Assembly (NCBI GenBank): GCA_965644295.1
Contig: CBFFRP010000269.1
Coordinates: forward strand, 1-64,000
Length of the DNA stretch: 64,000 nt
Direction of reading: 5' to 3'
Source of the DNA: Paraphysomonas bandaiensis
Taxonomy: Eukaryota > Chrysophyceae
Within the stretch, counting starts at the first letter, position 1. Every line of letters starts with the position of its first letter. Under the pieces are notes generated by a model, which saw only the letters and a program-made list of their open reading frames with translations, did not search any database and was not told the origin of the DNA. Below are positions 32,442-43,904 of this stretch, one piece after another. The position numbers and the translations under genes were made by a program.

Positions 32442-35090
32442 TCACGAAATTTCATACACTGCCCATCTCCTGTTGTTATCTTCACCGGCAGGTACCGGAC
32501 CTGAACAGGCCGCATCAGCGCAACCGCACACTCTATTCGACGTGTCTTCACATGGACGCTCACAACCTCCTCCTGTGGTGTCTCCCTTGCTGGCCCCACG
32601 TTTGCCCTTGCTAAGAGATGAAAAGGCAAACGAGTGTCCATCCGACCCAGCACGTGCAATAGCAAAATACTTCTTCCCTTTCGACTTTGCATGATGCAAC
32701 GCAAGGTTGAAATTTGCTCCTGCTTCACCACCTCCATACACCTTGTCTTGGAAAAATGACTCAGATGTAAAGCAACCAACATAGCGGGCACCCTCGTTCC
32801 CACGTATATTCTTACTGCCTGGCAACCTAGATTTTCGCGCCTTGGCTGCAGGAGTAGCTTCTAAATTCGGTTTCGGTTTTACCTTGTATATTCGCACTAT
32901 CCAGTGCTCTGAAGTAAATGCTTCTTCCATTGTGGTCAACTTGATATTCTTATTACCAACCTCTTTTCCTCGGGCCTGATCAAATCCTGGAGGTCTACCG
33001 TACGCCGTCGTCATTTGTCCGAACTTGTAGTAGCATAATTTATAGGCTACACAGTTCAGAAGAGTGGGGGATCCCATGGGTCCTATATCAAATCCATTAG
33101 GGGACATATAGTCCTCCTCACTTGGCATATCATCTGGAAACACCCCAGATCCAATTCGCACAGGCCAAAGAAACTTGTTGATGTCATCAGATGAATATCC
33201 TGTCAAACCACCAAATATCACTAGAACATAGTCAACATCCAAAGACTCAAGTATCGGGTAGGCTTCTTCCTCAGAGGTCGCCAGCGCACGCCCAACAGTG
33301 GCAATATGTGTGTTGTTCCATGTGTTATTGTCTACTAAAACGGTGCGGTTTGCCATAGCACTCATTTGATATCCATAATCCCACCACGAAAGTATCTTCG
33401 CGTCAGGCTCAGTATTTTGCCGCAGCCAGAAGTAAGCCTCCCTGTAATCATCAAATAACACACGACTTCCATCTGCTTGTCGACCAGCATCTATGACGAT
33501 AGAAGGCGAAGAATACGCAACGGATGCCACATAGCTTGCATGGAAGTTGAAGACCAGCAACAGCATAGTGAAAGCGATTAGAACTATAGCGCTGAGGGCA
33601 GGAGATATCGAGTGCGATGAACGCAGGCCCATTATAGACGCCTTTAATAATGAAGAAAACCTTGTCAAGATGCCTGATATTCCCACAGCCCCAAGAATGC
33701 ATGCAGCAGGGGCAAGAGTTAGCATAAGTCGAACCATGACCCCAGCGAAATACCATGTCACGGTTCCGTAGAGAATCAAAAATATTGCTCCATCAGTAGC
33801 ATTAGTAAAGAGAAAGAGGAGGCCAAGAGGTGCGATGAGGACCAGCATATGCAGGTCGAAGAAAAAAGAGGTCCAAGTCGTTGGCTGGTGCTCAGAAACA
33901 GAGGCTATAATTGGAATGTACTTGGAGGCGTATGTTGGGTCTAACAGAGTGAGAGATCTTCCCGTCCACTGGATGCGACCCTGGAGTTGTAGATACACAA
34001 GCACAGTAGCAACTGTTCCGACCACAGTAAGGGCTAGTAAGAACAACAGACGCCTCAGAACTGTAGCATCCACAACAGATTGCAAGTGAGACACTACGGC
34101 ATACACTTGAAGGGCTACGAACACACCATGAGAGGCCGCACACTCAGCCTGTTGTACAACATTGAATCCCACAAACGGGACAGTCATTGCCATAAGAGAT
34201 CCAAGAGTATAGAACACAGAATATGCAACGTATAAACGTGACGAATACCTTCCCCCAAGCAAAAGAATAATGGTATATATAGGAATGAGGTTAATAATGA
34301 AAACATATCCTCCCCACGCAGCAACCATGTAGTAGTAGGACAAGGCGCATAAACATGCCCACATCATGGATCCAGTATTCACTGACTTGACCCACAGGTA
34401 GAAGCAGAATATAAGGGCGAATATGGCAACTCCCTCATTATCATATGATCCACCCACCGACCTATGACATTGGTGAAATACAATACAAGTCATACGTACG
34501 GTATATCACCTCGATATGTATGATGGAACCACAGCAGTGAAGGCAGCTGCCAGAAGTCCAGCAGAAGATCTTTTGGTCACTTCAGTTGTCAGAAGATAAG
34601 AAGCTACCGCAGCATTGGCTGAAAAGATAGGAGCCAAAAATACGCACACATGACGAATATTTATCGGAATATTAAGGGCATTCAGAACCCAGTATAATGA
34701 AGCTGCAGTAAGCATTAAACCTATATATAAACATTAAACAGATCATATATACATCCCTCTGAACTAGCCTGGATATATAGTCCCCCCTATGGTCCTTCCA
34801 AGTGGATACCATCCACGATTATCAAACCAATTCAAGAACTCCAAGAAACCCTCATGAGCTAAATATTTAGTAGTCCGAAAATTAAAATAAGGGTCAAATT
34901 CATGTATAACTGACTCATATCTAACTACAGCAAATAAACGTATAGAGAAAGCCAAGACGCATATCATTCCCAGTATAGTGTACTTCATCACAGTCGGTAG
35001 ACCGGACATGTCCTGTGTATATGTGAGATACTTGTAAGAGATATGTATGTATTGTACCTTATCAGGACCTGAAGATAGAGAAGACTCCAT
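32442..35090 (-). CDS. STT3: oligosaccharyltransferase catalytic subunit STT3 with C-terminal extension
   Basis: Four exons (35090-35058, 35012-34769, 34720-34510, 34461-32442) give 835 residues. Intron 2 has a GC donor. Hallmarks of the N-glycosylation catalytic subunit are visible: [10 protein letters not shown] (first acidic metal motif), [10 protein letters not shown] (second), about eleven further hydrophobic helices, the luminal WWDYGYQM signature for sequon binding, and [14 protein letters not shown]3 transfers lipid-linked oligosaccharide to Asn-x-Ser/Thr in the ER lumen. After the usual luminal domain, about 130 extra residues (32442-32830) form a distinct Cys-rich block: [51 protein letters not shown] and RRWAVYEI. 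I do not know this block from yeast, plant or animal STT3. Confidence 0.93.
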
Positions 35091-35176
35091 ATGAAAAACT
35101 ACAAGATAATGTGGTTAGATGGAGGAGAGTGGCATGATTGATGCGAAGATTGAGTAGATGATGCGTGATACTTGAT

Positions 35177-35413
35177 GTGTATGTATGTATGTATGTATGT
35201 ATGTATGTATGTATGTATGTATGTATGTATGTATGTATGTATGTATGTATGTATGTATGTATGTATGTATGTATGTATGTATGTATGTATGTATGTATGT
35301 ATGTATGTATGTATGTATGTATGTATGTATGTATGTATGTATGTATGTGTATGTATGAATGTATGTATGTATGTATGTATGTATGTATGTGTATGTATGT
35401 ATGTATGTGTATG
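35177..35413. repeat. (TATG)n microsatellite, about 235 bp
   Basis: The complement phase of the TACA repeat seen twice elsewhere, with a few gtgtatg interruptions at its 3' end. It lies in the 370 bp between the divergent STT3 and secreted-protein genes. Confidence 0.97.
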
Positions 35414-35498
35414 TCTTGTGAATGGTTTGGATTTCTTGCTTTGATGTGTTGTTTGTTGAGGTATGAGAGTTCATGTTAAACTCAAGCACAACTCCAGT

Positions 35499-36446
35499 AT
35501 GAATTTATCTATTTTAACCCTCTTCACTCTCATCTCCACCGCATGGAGCTCCCATATGACCGTCGTTCGTCAGGACATATCCCGTACAGGTTTCATAGAG
35601 GCTCTGGAGTTAAATCACGGCAAGACAGTCCTCATCTCCAACCTCACTGTTACATTCGACTGGCCCTATGTGGAAATCACCTCTGATATCACCCATAATG
35701 AGGTGTATATGGTTGTTTTTCCTGATAACTCTCCAGGGCCTGAGCTGTATCAGTTGGACGGGACGCTGGCTGTTAAGAATAAATGGGATTCGATAGATTT
35801 CTCGTTTTTTGATTTGCAACACTCTTCTACACAAAATACACTTTATGGAATATTGGTTACCTCTACCTATGGTCGGGTTCTCAGTAATTTCTCTTTGACT
35901 GAAGATAGCATTGTTCCAACTGAGTTGTTTACTCTCCCATACATGTGGTATGTGAATGCATCAACGTTTCATCAGTCGACGTGCCGGTATTTTGCGCTCA
36001 TCAATAATTTCCCTGGTTTTGAGAACTCGACTTTGGATCAACAACTGGTGGTTGCAGACTTTAGCAAAGAAGGTACAACTGATGCTGACGTAGTGCCGAT
36101 CACGGGGACTTCGTCACTAATTCAATTCATCTCATTCTCCTCAGCTCTTGAAACACTTTACTGTGCCGGAACAACTGATTCGGGTTCTCCAACGGCGCAC
36201 GTATATACTTTGGGATTAGATGGGGTTATATCGAACAGGCTCTTTAGCACACCCGGAATTGCCGTGGGGCCGCTGTTGGCCTCCGATTCCACCGATGAAT
36301 TGTTTCTATTCGTCAAAAATACTAATGAACCCGCGCAGTGGAGCCTGTGGGCAATTCCCTATGATAAATCAAAGGGGGCATATCTCAAGATGATGTATCT
36401 TGGTGATGAGTATGTTTCTTTTTCTGCTGCGAGTATGATGGTATAG
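35499..36446 (+). CDS. secreted hypothetical protein, possible beta-propeller
   Basis: A single exon of 315 residues from ATG 35499. An upstream in-frame ATG at 35463 is less likely because the signal peptide MNLSILTLFTLISTAWS then lies internally. Several N-glycosylation sequons (NLT, NFS, NAS) fit a secreted or luminal protein. The sequence repeats units of about 40-50 residues with beta-rich patterns such as HNEVYMVVFPDN, QNTLYGILVTST, ALETLYCAGTTDSG and TDELFLFVKNTNE, suggestive of propeller blades. No family recognised. Confidence 0.7.
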   Translation: MNLSILTLFTLISTAWSSHMTVVRQDISRTGFIEALELNHGKTVLISNLTVTFDWPYVEITSDITHNEVYMVVFPDNSPGPELYQLDGTLAVKNKWDSIDFSFFDLQHSSTQNTLYGILVTSTYGRVLSNFSLTEDSIVPTELFTLPYMWYVNASTFHQSTCRYFALINNFPGFENSTLDQQLVVADFSKEGTTDADVVPITGTSSLIQFISFSSALETLYCAGTTDSGSPTAHVYTLGLDGVISNRLFSTPGIAVGPLLASDSTDELFLFVKNTNEPAQWSLWAIPYDKSKGAYLKMMYLGDEYVSFSAASMMV

Positions 36447-36580
36447 CGTGAAGAAATTCCTCGAAAGCATTGTTATAACTGCATCATTTAGTGTGGATAT
36501 TGTGCTTTGCTATATTATAGAGTATACTTAATAATGAAAAAGCATTGTATTCCCAAATTAAATGAAAGCATATTATTCAT

Positions 36581-37180
36581 AAGTGTTCCTTGTGTAGACG
36601 TCTTTGGGCCTGGGCGAATAAACAGGCACCCGGGAATGATGGGCCACCTCACAACTCAAGGGCAATAAAGAATTGATCTTAGTAATAGTAAAACAATACT
36701 GTGATTATTAGAACGTAAGTGATAGCCACAGTGTGGTGAGAAAAGTGAATAATAATACAGAACATTGCTATTATGCACAACGGAATAATTAGAAGTATAA
36801 CGTATCTTATAGCTGACAATGGCGATCATTATGATGACGATGACGTATCTTCAACAGATACAATCACTATTTCAGCTCATGATATATGTTATTGAACATC
36901 ATAACTCACACATATCACATACTATCTTGTATTAAGATGAATCCTAACAAGGGCGTCCATGGTATTGGGCTGCCTACTGCCTCCTTCAGTATTCAGTAGT
37001 ATCCGGGCTGTTCACCTTAAGAACAGAGAGCGAAATTGGTTACACCATAGTGCTTGCGGCGACGCACAGTATGCAGCTTTATCCGGATTGTAGGGCACCA
37101 GAGTTAAGCACTAGTTAATTAAATTGTTTTGCTACATTAGTTCTGACGTTCTGACTCTTACACGCCTATTGCTAATAATC
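36581..37180 (+). repeat. dispersed repeat family, copy D (interrupted)
   Basis: Starts with agtgttccttgtgtagacgt and ends cacgcctattgctaataatc. The left block stops near 36665 after caagggcaata and the right block resumes near 36949 with caagggcgtccatgg. The intervening 280 bp is AT-rich, unrelated sequence, probably an insertion. Confidence 0.7.
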
Positions 37181-37594
37181 AGACATTCACTACTCAGGGA
37201 ATGTCTATATCCTCTTATCGCAAGCAAGCTACAAATAGCTATACATTCTATATATATATTAGGTCCGCAGTATCATAATGATACACTACAATCTAACTTA
37301 TAGAGATAAGGAGTAAGGAATATCATGTGAAGCTGGACGAGGCTTACGAGTTACAAGTTAGTAGAGTTTATAGCGTTCAGAGTTCACTCGGGTATACTGA
37401 GTGTGTGGTGCCTTGTGAGTGGCAGTTGTCTATCATGGCTATCTCAGATAGAATTATAAGTTTTTTGTACTTAATGGTTGAAATAATTACTTCATGTATC
37501 CGTAAGCAAGGGAGTGCGTGAATACTATTGGAACACACCATGCCGGTAATTTCAAAGAAATGACAAGCACGTACTGACTACAGCAAGTACATTC
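37181..37594. other. intergenic, no gene
   Basis: Nothing recognised beyond AT-rich spacer; a 64-codon frame at 37327 has a GTG start and no features. Confidence 0.55.
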
Positions 37595-39185
37595 TTAATT
37601 GAGTGTAGACAGAATCGTCCCGATTGCCATCGCTGATGCAGCGGGCTGGTCAATAGGTACCATGTGGCCAGCACTTTCTACCTGTATCCATGTGAGTCCC
37701 TTGTATGATTTCGCCTGCCCTGCTTCCACCCCTGCTATATCCATAGGTCCAAGTCCAGCAGCAGCAAATTCCTCTTGCCCTTGCCACGAAATGCTATTTG
37801 CCATTGCATACCCGCCCTTGTAGTTACAAGCAGTGTCCGTCTTTCCATAGTAAAGAGTCACCGGTACCCCAGCATCAAGAGTTCTCCCGAGAGCTCCAGA
37901 GTAATCAAATGGATCATTCGCATCAAAATTAGGAAGATTAATGCAACCTCCAGCATTACCCGCGAATGCATCATCACCCGCATCCCCGCACACATTGAGG
38001 GACTCCTCCACCTGTTCCTGCAGGAACCAATGTGCCCAGGCCGTGTAATTGTAGCTGTAGCATGCCCCACACGAAACACTCTCTGTACGATAGTCGTAGT
38101 AGTTGGGAGTATATCCAATGTAACGAACCATTTCCACCTCGGCGGTAGCCATTGTTCTCGGATTGGAATCCGCGGGAATGAGGTTACTCTCATGCAGGAA
38201 ATCCACATAAGGCTCCATGCCCTGGACGGTGTTATTTACACACCCGTTGCCAATAACCACACCGGAGAAGTTGATCTTGTCACTCTCCGAAGTTTGCTCC
38301 TCATTGTAGTCCAAAATAGCCCCCGCCCATGCTGGAACGTAATGGCCTCCATAGGACTCTCCGGAAATTATGAGCTCCCGTCCTTGAAACTCAGGAAAGA
38401 GTTCGAGCCACCCGTTATAAAAAACAATGAAATCCTGCGCGGCTTCCACACTGCTCTTCACTTTCTCCCCATATCCAAATGAGTATCCCACATAGCGGGG
38501 CTGATCCAGATACCTACGTAGCACATAAAACAAATATAGTTAGACTTTAAGGGCTAATAGATATCATGAACTCACAAGACATTTGCGTGAGCATTCCAAG
38601 AATATGGGTTCAGCGACAGCTGTTCAGTGTAGTCACAGTCATTGGTGGAGCAAGCTTCCTTAATATCAAATAAAACAAGGGGACCATTCTCCGTGGTAGC
38701 ACCTTCCATAGAGCTGAATACGTTATTAATCACAAATCAAAGACTAAGAAAGTGTGATGAGACCTGCATCCCGGGCCACCATTCGTCCTGACACAATTCC
38801 ATTAGAGCTACAAAAAAATAATAATAATACTACCACTCACCAAATAATAAGTGGGGCATCAGGATTACCATCAGCAGTTTCAAAGAACCAATAGAAGAGC
38901 CAGTCTTCCTCCGTGACATTGACGTAACCAGAGTACATATCGAACGACACTGGAGCTCGACCGACTAATGAATCCGGGAACTTTACTTGTTTTTTTGATA
39001 CAGGTGAAGAGCAGAATGATTCAGATCGGCCTGAAGGTTCATCATATCGAGGATGAAGAGAAGTTAATCGGCCCTGATGTGTTTAATATATTAATATAAT
39101 ATACGCATATATGTATATGTATATGTGTGTGTACCTCCACTATGCTGTGTACAGCTAGAGCGATAGTTGCAAAGAGATAAAGCAT
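37595..39185 (-). CDS. serine carboxypeptidase (S10 family)
   Basis: Five exons (39185-39135, 39073-38841, 38787-38764, 38713-38576, 38513-37595) join to 454 residues; exon 3 is only 24 bp. A signal peptide (MLYLFATIALAVHSIVE) fills exon 1. Family motifs follow: SGYVNVTEEDWLFYWFF, WTNGGPGCSSMEGATTENGP, NPYSWNAHANVLYLDQP, nucleophile GESYGGHYVPAWA, the aspartate in YYGKTDTACNYKGG, and the histidine in VESAGHMVPIDQP. This is a complete Ser-Asp-His triad. The enzyme would remove C-terminal residues from peptides in a lysosome/vacuole or outside the cell. N-glycosylation sequons are present. The WTNGG wording in place of WLNGG is a small departure. Confidence 0.95.
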
Positions 39186-39815
39186 ATTTTAAAGAGAAAT
39201 GAGTGAATGATATGCTAAGTTAAGAGTGTATTAACTCAGCAAGTAAGTGATGTTAATGTGGTGTGCTGGGGATGGTGTGTATTAACTGCGCTCTGCTCTT
39301 CTCTGCAGCAGGGGAGAGATGCAGCAGCATACCATATACCATATACGGTATACCAATACATAATACATGGCTGAAGGTTCATGTCCAGCAGTACATGTGT
39401 ACCTGTAGATATATATAGTATCCAGTGCACTCCTTTGGTACAGAATTATTATATCTCTATGAACATGCATACAGAGTAGTGTACAGCAGTATGTACCTCT
39501 AGACCTGTACGTATGAACAGGGGTGGACATATATGGTACACGTCCCACCTGCACCTGCCTCATGATCTTATGCACCAATCCAATAGGCTCATATATGCAA
39601 TCTGGATATCTAGATCTACATCAGGACTCATGACAGAACCGTATCAATGCAAGACAACCACACAAATAACAACTATAACATCACATATATACTATATACA
39701 TCATATATAGCTCTCACAGTAACACCTGTATAGTGTACGGTCACCATCCCCATACAACACTCATGACCTGTCAAATAACTACCTTAGCCTCCTATTGTCA
39801 GTCACTACTATCACT
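39186..39815. other. divergent intergenic region, no gene
   Basis: Upstream of both the carboxypeptidase (-) and the BTB gene (+). It contains short ataccatatacc-type and tatatgtatatg repeats. Frames here are short and GTG/TTG-started. Confidence 0.5.
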
Positions 39816-40825
39816 ATGGTACATATGGAAACAGATGATGTAATGTGGCTTGTTCCAGTTGAAACAAGAAGCAATCAGTGTTTGCATATTCGGCTAACGA
39901 GATCGGATGGAGTGGTCAACATCGTTGCTAGCGAGTACCAATGTTTATGTATGTAATGGCCTGCCACTTCATGTTGCTATTACACTAGTATTCCTACAGA
40001 TGGTCATCGTCACTCCAAGCTGTTGGTAAAGAAAGTGTCTGAAGCACGCACGGGTGCTGAGGGGGGTGAAACCTGTTTGATAGATATAAAAGAAGAACAG
40101 TCTCAAGATATGGTAGCGGCCTTGAAATATATGCATTCTGATTCTCCAGATGTTAGATTTGATAAGCATTCTGTGCTCAAACTTGCACGCACTGCGGACT
40201 ATATGCAGATTACCCAACTCAGACAAAGAATTCTTGCTCTCGCAACGGACTTGTTAAGCCGTGTCGACGAGGATTCATTAGTTAAAATTTGCAATATAAA
40301 ACAAGGAGGTCATCAATTTACTGTTTGGGATGCAGTTGCTATTTTGCACATGCTTGGAGACCCAAATAAAGCTTTTCCCGTGGATATGAACTCATGGTGT
40401 ATAAGGTATGGAGATAGCATTTAGTGCACATGTGGTGATATGTATTGAACTTTAGTAACCCCAATGTGTTCGCGGATGAAACTCTTTTTAGCTCATGCGG
40501 TCATATTTTTTCTGCTCAGTGCCTAGCGTCTTTTATCAGGCGCATCAACCAACGATACGATGATGAAATTTCTGTAATTTGTAATTCGCACTCCAACACC
40601 CTTGTGTCTTACCAGCGCAAACTCCTGGGTCTGACCACTGATGTAGCATCGCTTCTTCAAAGCTACGTGGGAAAAGAACTTGTATCAGTCAGTTGTAAAC
40701 GACATGGGACAGTACTACGAGTAGATGACTATCGAAAAACAGAGCTTGTTGTCATGTGGCATCACAATGCATCTACAACAAACATAAGAATTAGAGAACT
40801 TTTTAACTATAGTATTTTGGAATGA
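39816..40825 (+). CDS. BTB/POZ-domain-like protein
   Basis: Three exons (39816-39948, 40000-40405, 40456-40825) give 302 residues. The first part fits a BTB fold: DGVVNIVASEYQCLCYGHRH then SKLLVKKVSEA (the V-x-V...F-x-aHR-x-vL pattern), followed by DMVAALKYMHSDSP and LKLARTADYMQITQL. The C-terminal part is unassigned (SSCGHIFSAQCLASFIRR, GTVLRVDDYRKTELVVMWHH). BTB proteins commonly act as cullin-3 adaptors or form dimers; a role here is inference. Its last 110 bp and 3' flank are duplicated at 43905. Confidence 0.6.
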
Positions 40826-41895
40826 AAAAGGTGTAGATTTTATAAACTCTATAAACCTATGTTTGACACTCCCATATACTAGATATAGTGCAGTAATAAG
40901 TAATAAGACTATGTTAAAAGGTAAGTTTAGTATTTTAGTATATATACTCCACATGTGTTTGACCGTTTCGTATTTTCTCTAGTATTTTTCAATGTAGTGC
41001 CAGTTAGCGGAGTGGTACTGTTATTACAAATGGTATCCAGCAAGCTCATTCAAAACATTATATGCATAGAAATATGTGATATGCAGTCATAAAATATTAT
41101 ACGACGCATAAACAAACACACCCTATAACAGCGTGAATGAGTTACAAGATCCACAGGTCGAAGCATGTAGTGGAAGTGGTAGCCTATGAAAATGCCTTGC
41201 CCCACATTTTCTTCTCTTTTTCTTTCTCTTTTTGAATTAGTCTCTTAACTCTCTCCATAGCCTTTACAACAGCCTTGTCCTCCGTAGGAGAGTGCTCACT
41301 TGCTTTTTTAATATCTTCAAATGCCTTATCGTAATCCTTCTTAGCTTCATACGCAGCAGATCTTCGAAAGTAAGCCTTCACAGATGTCGGTGATATCTCC
41401 AGTGCATCAGTAGAATATCTAATAGCATGTAAGTGCCAAAAATCAACGAAATAATTTTTATTCTCACCCTTTGAACAACTCCGTGCCTTCCTCTTTATTT
41501 TTAGTTACAAGCCTCATGCGGTCGGCCATCTTGAGCTTTCTGAAATCATGGTCCTCATCCTCTCCACCCTCGGCCTCTCTGAACATATGTTAACTTGGAT
41601 ATACTAAAACGCATTCGTAAACATACTTTTGCGCAGCTGCAGCATCAGCAGCAAGTGTTTGCTCCAGCCTTAACTTATCATCAGCAGTCGCAGCCAAATA
41701 CGAACTACAGAGACCGCCTTCACGATTCACAGGAGTGCCTTCACCTTCACCTGCTACCTCAGTGCCTTCAAGAGCGACTTGCAGAGCCGAGTACTTGGAT
41801 CGAATCTCATCCAGTGATGCGGTCTCGCCGTTGTCCCAAAGCCAGTTCTCGTACTCGTTAAGGGTATCCGTGAAAGCATTATTATCTATAGCCGT
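40715..41895. repeat. segmental duplication, copy 1
   Basis: Nearly identical to 43905-45383. It spans the last 110 bp of the BTB gene, its 3' flank, and the 3' exons of the Hsp110-TPR gene. Relative to copy 2 it lacks about 285 bp between 41432 and 41433 (copy 2: 44632-44920), with the short homology aatagc at the junction, and about 50 bp near 40855. Confidence 0.92.
41184..41895 (-). pseudogene. partial paralog of the Hsp110-TPR gene (exon-deleted)
   Basis: Carries the helical lid, the EAEGGEDEDHDFRKLK linker exon and the final TPR exon of the neighbouring gene, with few substitutions. Two middle TPR exons are gone. The deletion junction has created a new acceptor (catgctattag at about 41433): splicing from the old donor (ttcaaagg|gtgag) to it gives K-G-Y-S-T-D-A in frame with the rest of the TPR. 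The ATPase domain and promoter are absent. An unrelated 92-codon frame upstream (42207-41929) could act as a new first exon, but I could not prove a splice. Probably a pseudogene, possibly a young chimera. Confidence 0.7.
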
Positions 41896-42482
41896 TACCT
41901 CGACATAATACCTCAGATGGCATCAAACTCAGATTGAAACGCTTTTGGAGTGCTGCCAAATACATGAATAGACAGATATCTGATGACAGATCTCATTCTC
42001 AGTCATATCAGCTGCGTGTGTGTGCTGCTCTGTGCTGATTTGAACAGAGGCCGTCGAAGCAGTCTGAATATGCTGACTGCACAGAGCCTTTTGGCCCCTC
42101 TCCAGATCGAATAAATTACTCTGATCGCTGTTCCTCAGTCCCGAGGGCTCAGAGAGAAATCTCGTCCCTCCTTCCTCTTGCTGTGTGCTCATCTCTGTGA
42201 TTCTCATCCGATGGATATGGCTGCTCTCTCTTCCCTCTTGTTAGGCCTAATATAGGGTTATGAGATATGCATAAGGTCATATGAACTTATTCTAATCTCA
42301 TGTGTTCTTATTGTGGGGGTGAGAGCATCGTATGAGGGGTGTGGATGATGTGTATGTGATGCTCATCTAAAGAGGGTAACATACCATCACTTCACTATCA
42401 AATCAAAAATCCCCATACAGAGTGTACCAAGCCTACTAAATTCATCCACCATATCCATATCCACCATATGTCGTCCACCATA

Positions 42483-42640
42483 GTGACGTTTTTCGACAAA
42501 GCGGACCAGTCTGGTCCCACTTCATTTTTTTGTATTGTGTTTTTTTGTATGGAATATGAGTGTAGAGCTTTGAAATTATGGTCAAAATGACCACAATTTT
42601 TTAAGGACGCTTGGTCCACTTTGTCAAAAAACGTCTCCAT
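42483..42640. mobile_element. candidate MITE (inverted repeat element)
   Basis: The left arm gacgtttttcgacaaagcgg (with acca) and right arm ccactttgtcaaaaaacgtc (with tggt) are inverted repeats of about 24 bp with two mismatches, separated by about 105 bp. Both outer ends abut cata. This resembles a short Tc1/mariner-type MITE with TA target, but the class is not certain. Confidence 0.5.
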
Positions 42641-42847
42641 AACACGAAGTGACTGTATGATGAAAAAAAGTCCAAAAAATGTATTTTTGAAAAAAAAACT
42701 GAAATCTGTCGTGTATTTCGAATCCTCCCTGGATCCCTGTATATTTACTGGGCGGTGTCATATATTGTCATCTATAAGAACAACGCGCTTGTTTGAATTC
42801 ATTCGATTATATTTCTCTTGTCTAGAACTGTAGAGACAACACACACA

Positions 42848-43342
42848 ATGATAGTTGAAGAAGAAGCACAAGCAGATGAAATTGCTAAGATAATGAATAT
42901 TTTCAATATCAGCATCCATGAATTCAACGAAATGAACAAGAAATCGAGTGAATTTGTAAAAGGATTCTGGAATGATGACATGAGTAGCCACTGCAAAAAA
43001 TCATTTTACTATTTACAAGACTTAGATAGTTCGTTGGATGAATACTTGCAATTTGGTGCCGATAAGTGTGGTGTAACTGATTTCAAGGAGTTCTGTGACA
43101 AGTTGAATATTGACATTGACAGTCAAACGCATACCAACAAGAATGTGGAAAGAGGACAGCATCTATATTCAAAAAATAAAAGACTTGTGATAACCTTCTC
43201 TAATCCACACGTATACCAAAATAATTATATGCACTATTTCGGAGTCACTGGAGGGAGATCCGAAGTACTACACGCATTTGACGTGTTTACTAGAATGGGT
43301 GATTACAGCGACATGTGTTTTGGCGGAAGAGATTACATTTAA
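42848..43342 (+). CDS. orphan ORF, unknown function
   Basis: A 164-codon frame from ATG 42848 in otherwise gene-free spacer between the two duplication copies. It is acidic and helical at the N-terminus (MIVEEEAQADEIAKIMNIF) and ends with a more conserved-looking block, YMHYFGVTGGRSEVLHAF and DMCFGGRDYI. The Gly/Arg/Asp wording looks like part of a real folded domain. No family recognised; it might be a fragment of a larger protein or of a mobile element. Confidence 0.45.
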   Translation: MIVEEEAQADEIAKIMNIFNISIHEFNEMNKKSSEFVKGFWNDDMSSHCKKSFYYLQDLDSSLDEYLQFGADKCGVTDFKEFCDKLNIDIDSQTHTNKNVERGQHLYSKNKRLVITFSNPHVYQNNYMHYFGVTGGRSEVLHAFDVFTRMGDYSDMCFGGRDYI

Positions 43343-43904
43343 TCATGTGTTGCTGCCTAACGGTATACCAACACAAAGACGAGATAATATAAAAGAATCA
43401 AATAACGTTGAATAATATACATATTCGAGAATAACACCCATAGTGCGTTTCTCTGCTGCTGCGTGTAAGGCATGAATACTACACGAAATATTATTGATCA
43501 TCCATGTAATCTACATCATCGTCTAGTGAATATTCTAACTTATACATTTATCGGCTTAGCTACTAGGAAAAAATACTTGATTGAAAGGATTATTATTTTT
43601 TAAAGAGATTGTAGTATAGCGGAAATGAATCTTCGTCGACAAAATAAAGACACGACGGTGAAGAAGTGAATTGAGAGTCATCTTTATGAGAAAAATGAGT
43701 TTCCCGGGGCCAACAATAGCAAACAAAATTAACATATTGTTGGTTCTTAACCAGCCGAAAGTAAACCAGTATACCCCGTAAGGGTATACCAACACAATGT
43801 TCCAAAAAAAATCACTTGAACATAATTTTAACAACAATAATGGTAACATTAACACTAACTCTGTGGTCAAGAGTGAAGACTATTTGGTAAGAACTTACCA
43901 AATA
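43343..43904. other. spacer between duplication copies, no gene
   Basis: AT-rich; contains gtataccaacacaa twice (about 43362 and 43782), which could be remains of an inserted element. A 104-codon minus-strand hydrophobic frame (43870-43556) is unconvincing. Confidence 0.5.

Noticed and set aside
39236-39578. Overlapping minus-strand frames of 64 and 98 codons
   Set aside because: Cys/Tyr-rich translations of ataccat and tatatg repeats without any domain.
43556-43870. 104-codon hydrophobic minus-strand frame
   Set aside because: No ATG-supported membrane-protein pattern, AT-rich composition; might be element debris but unsupported.
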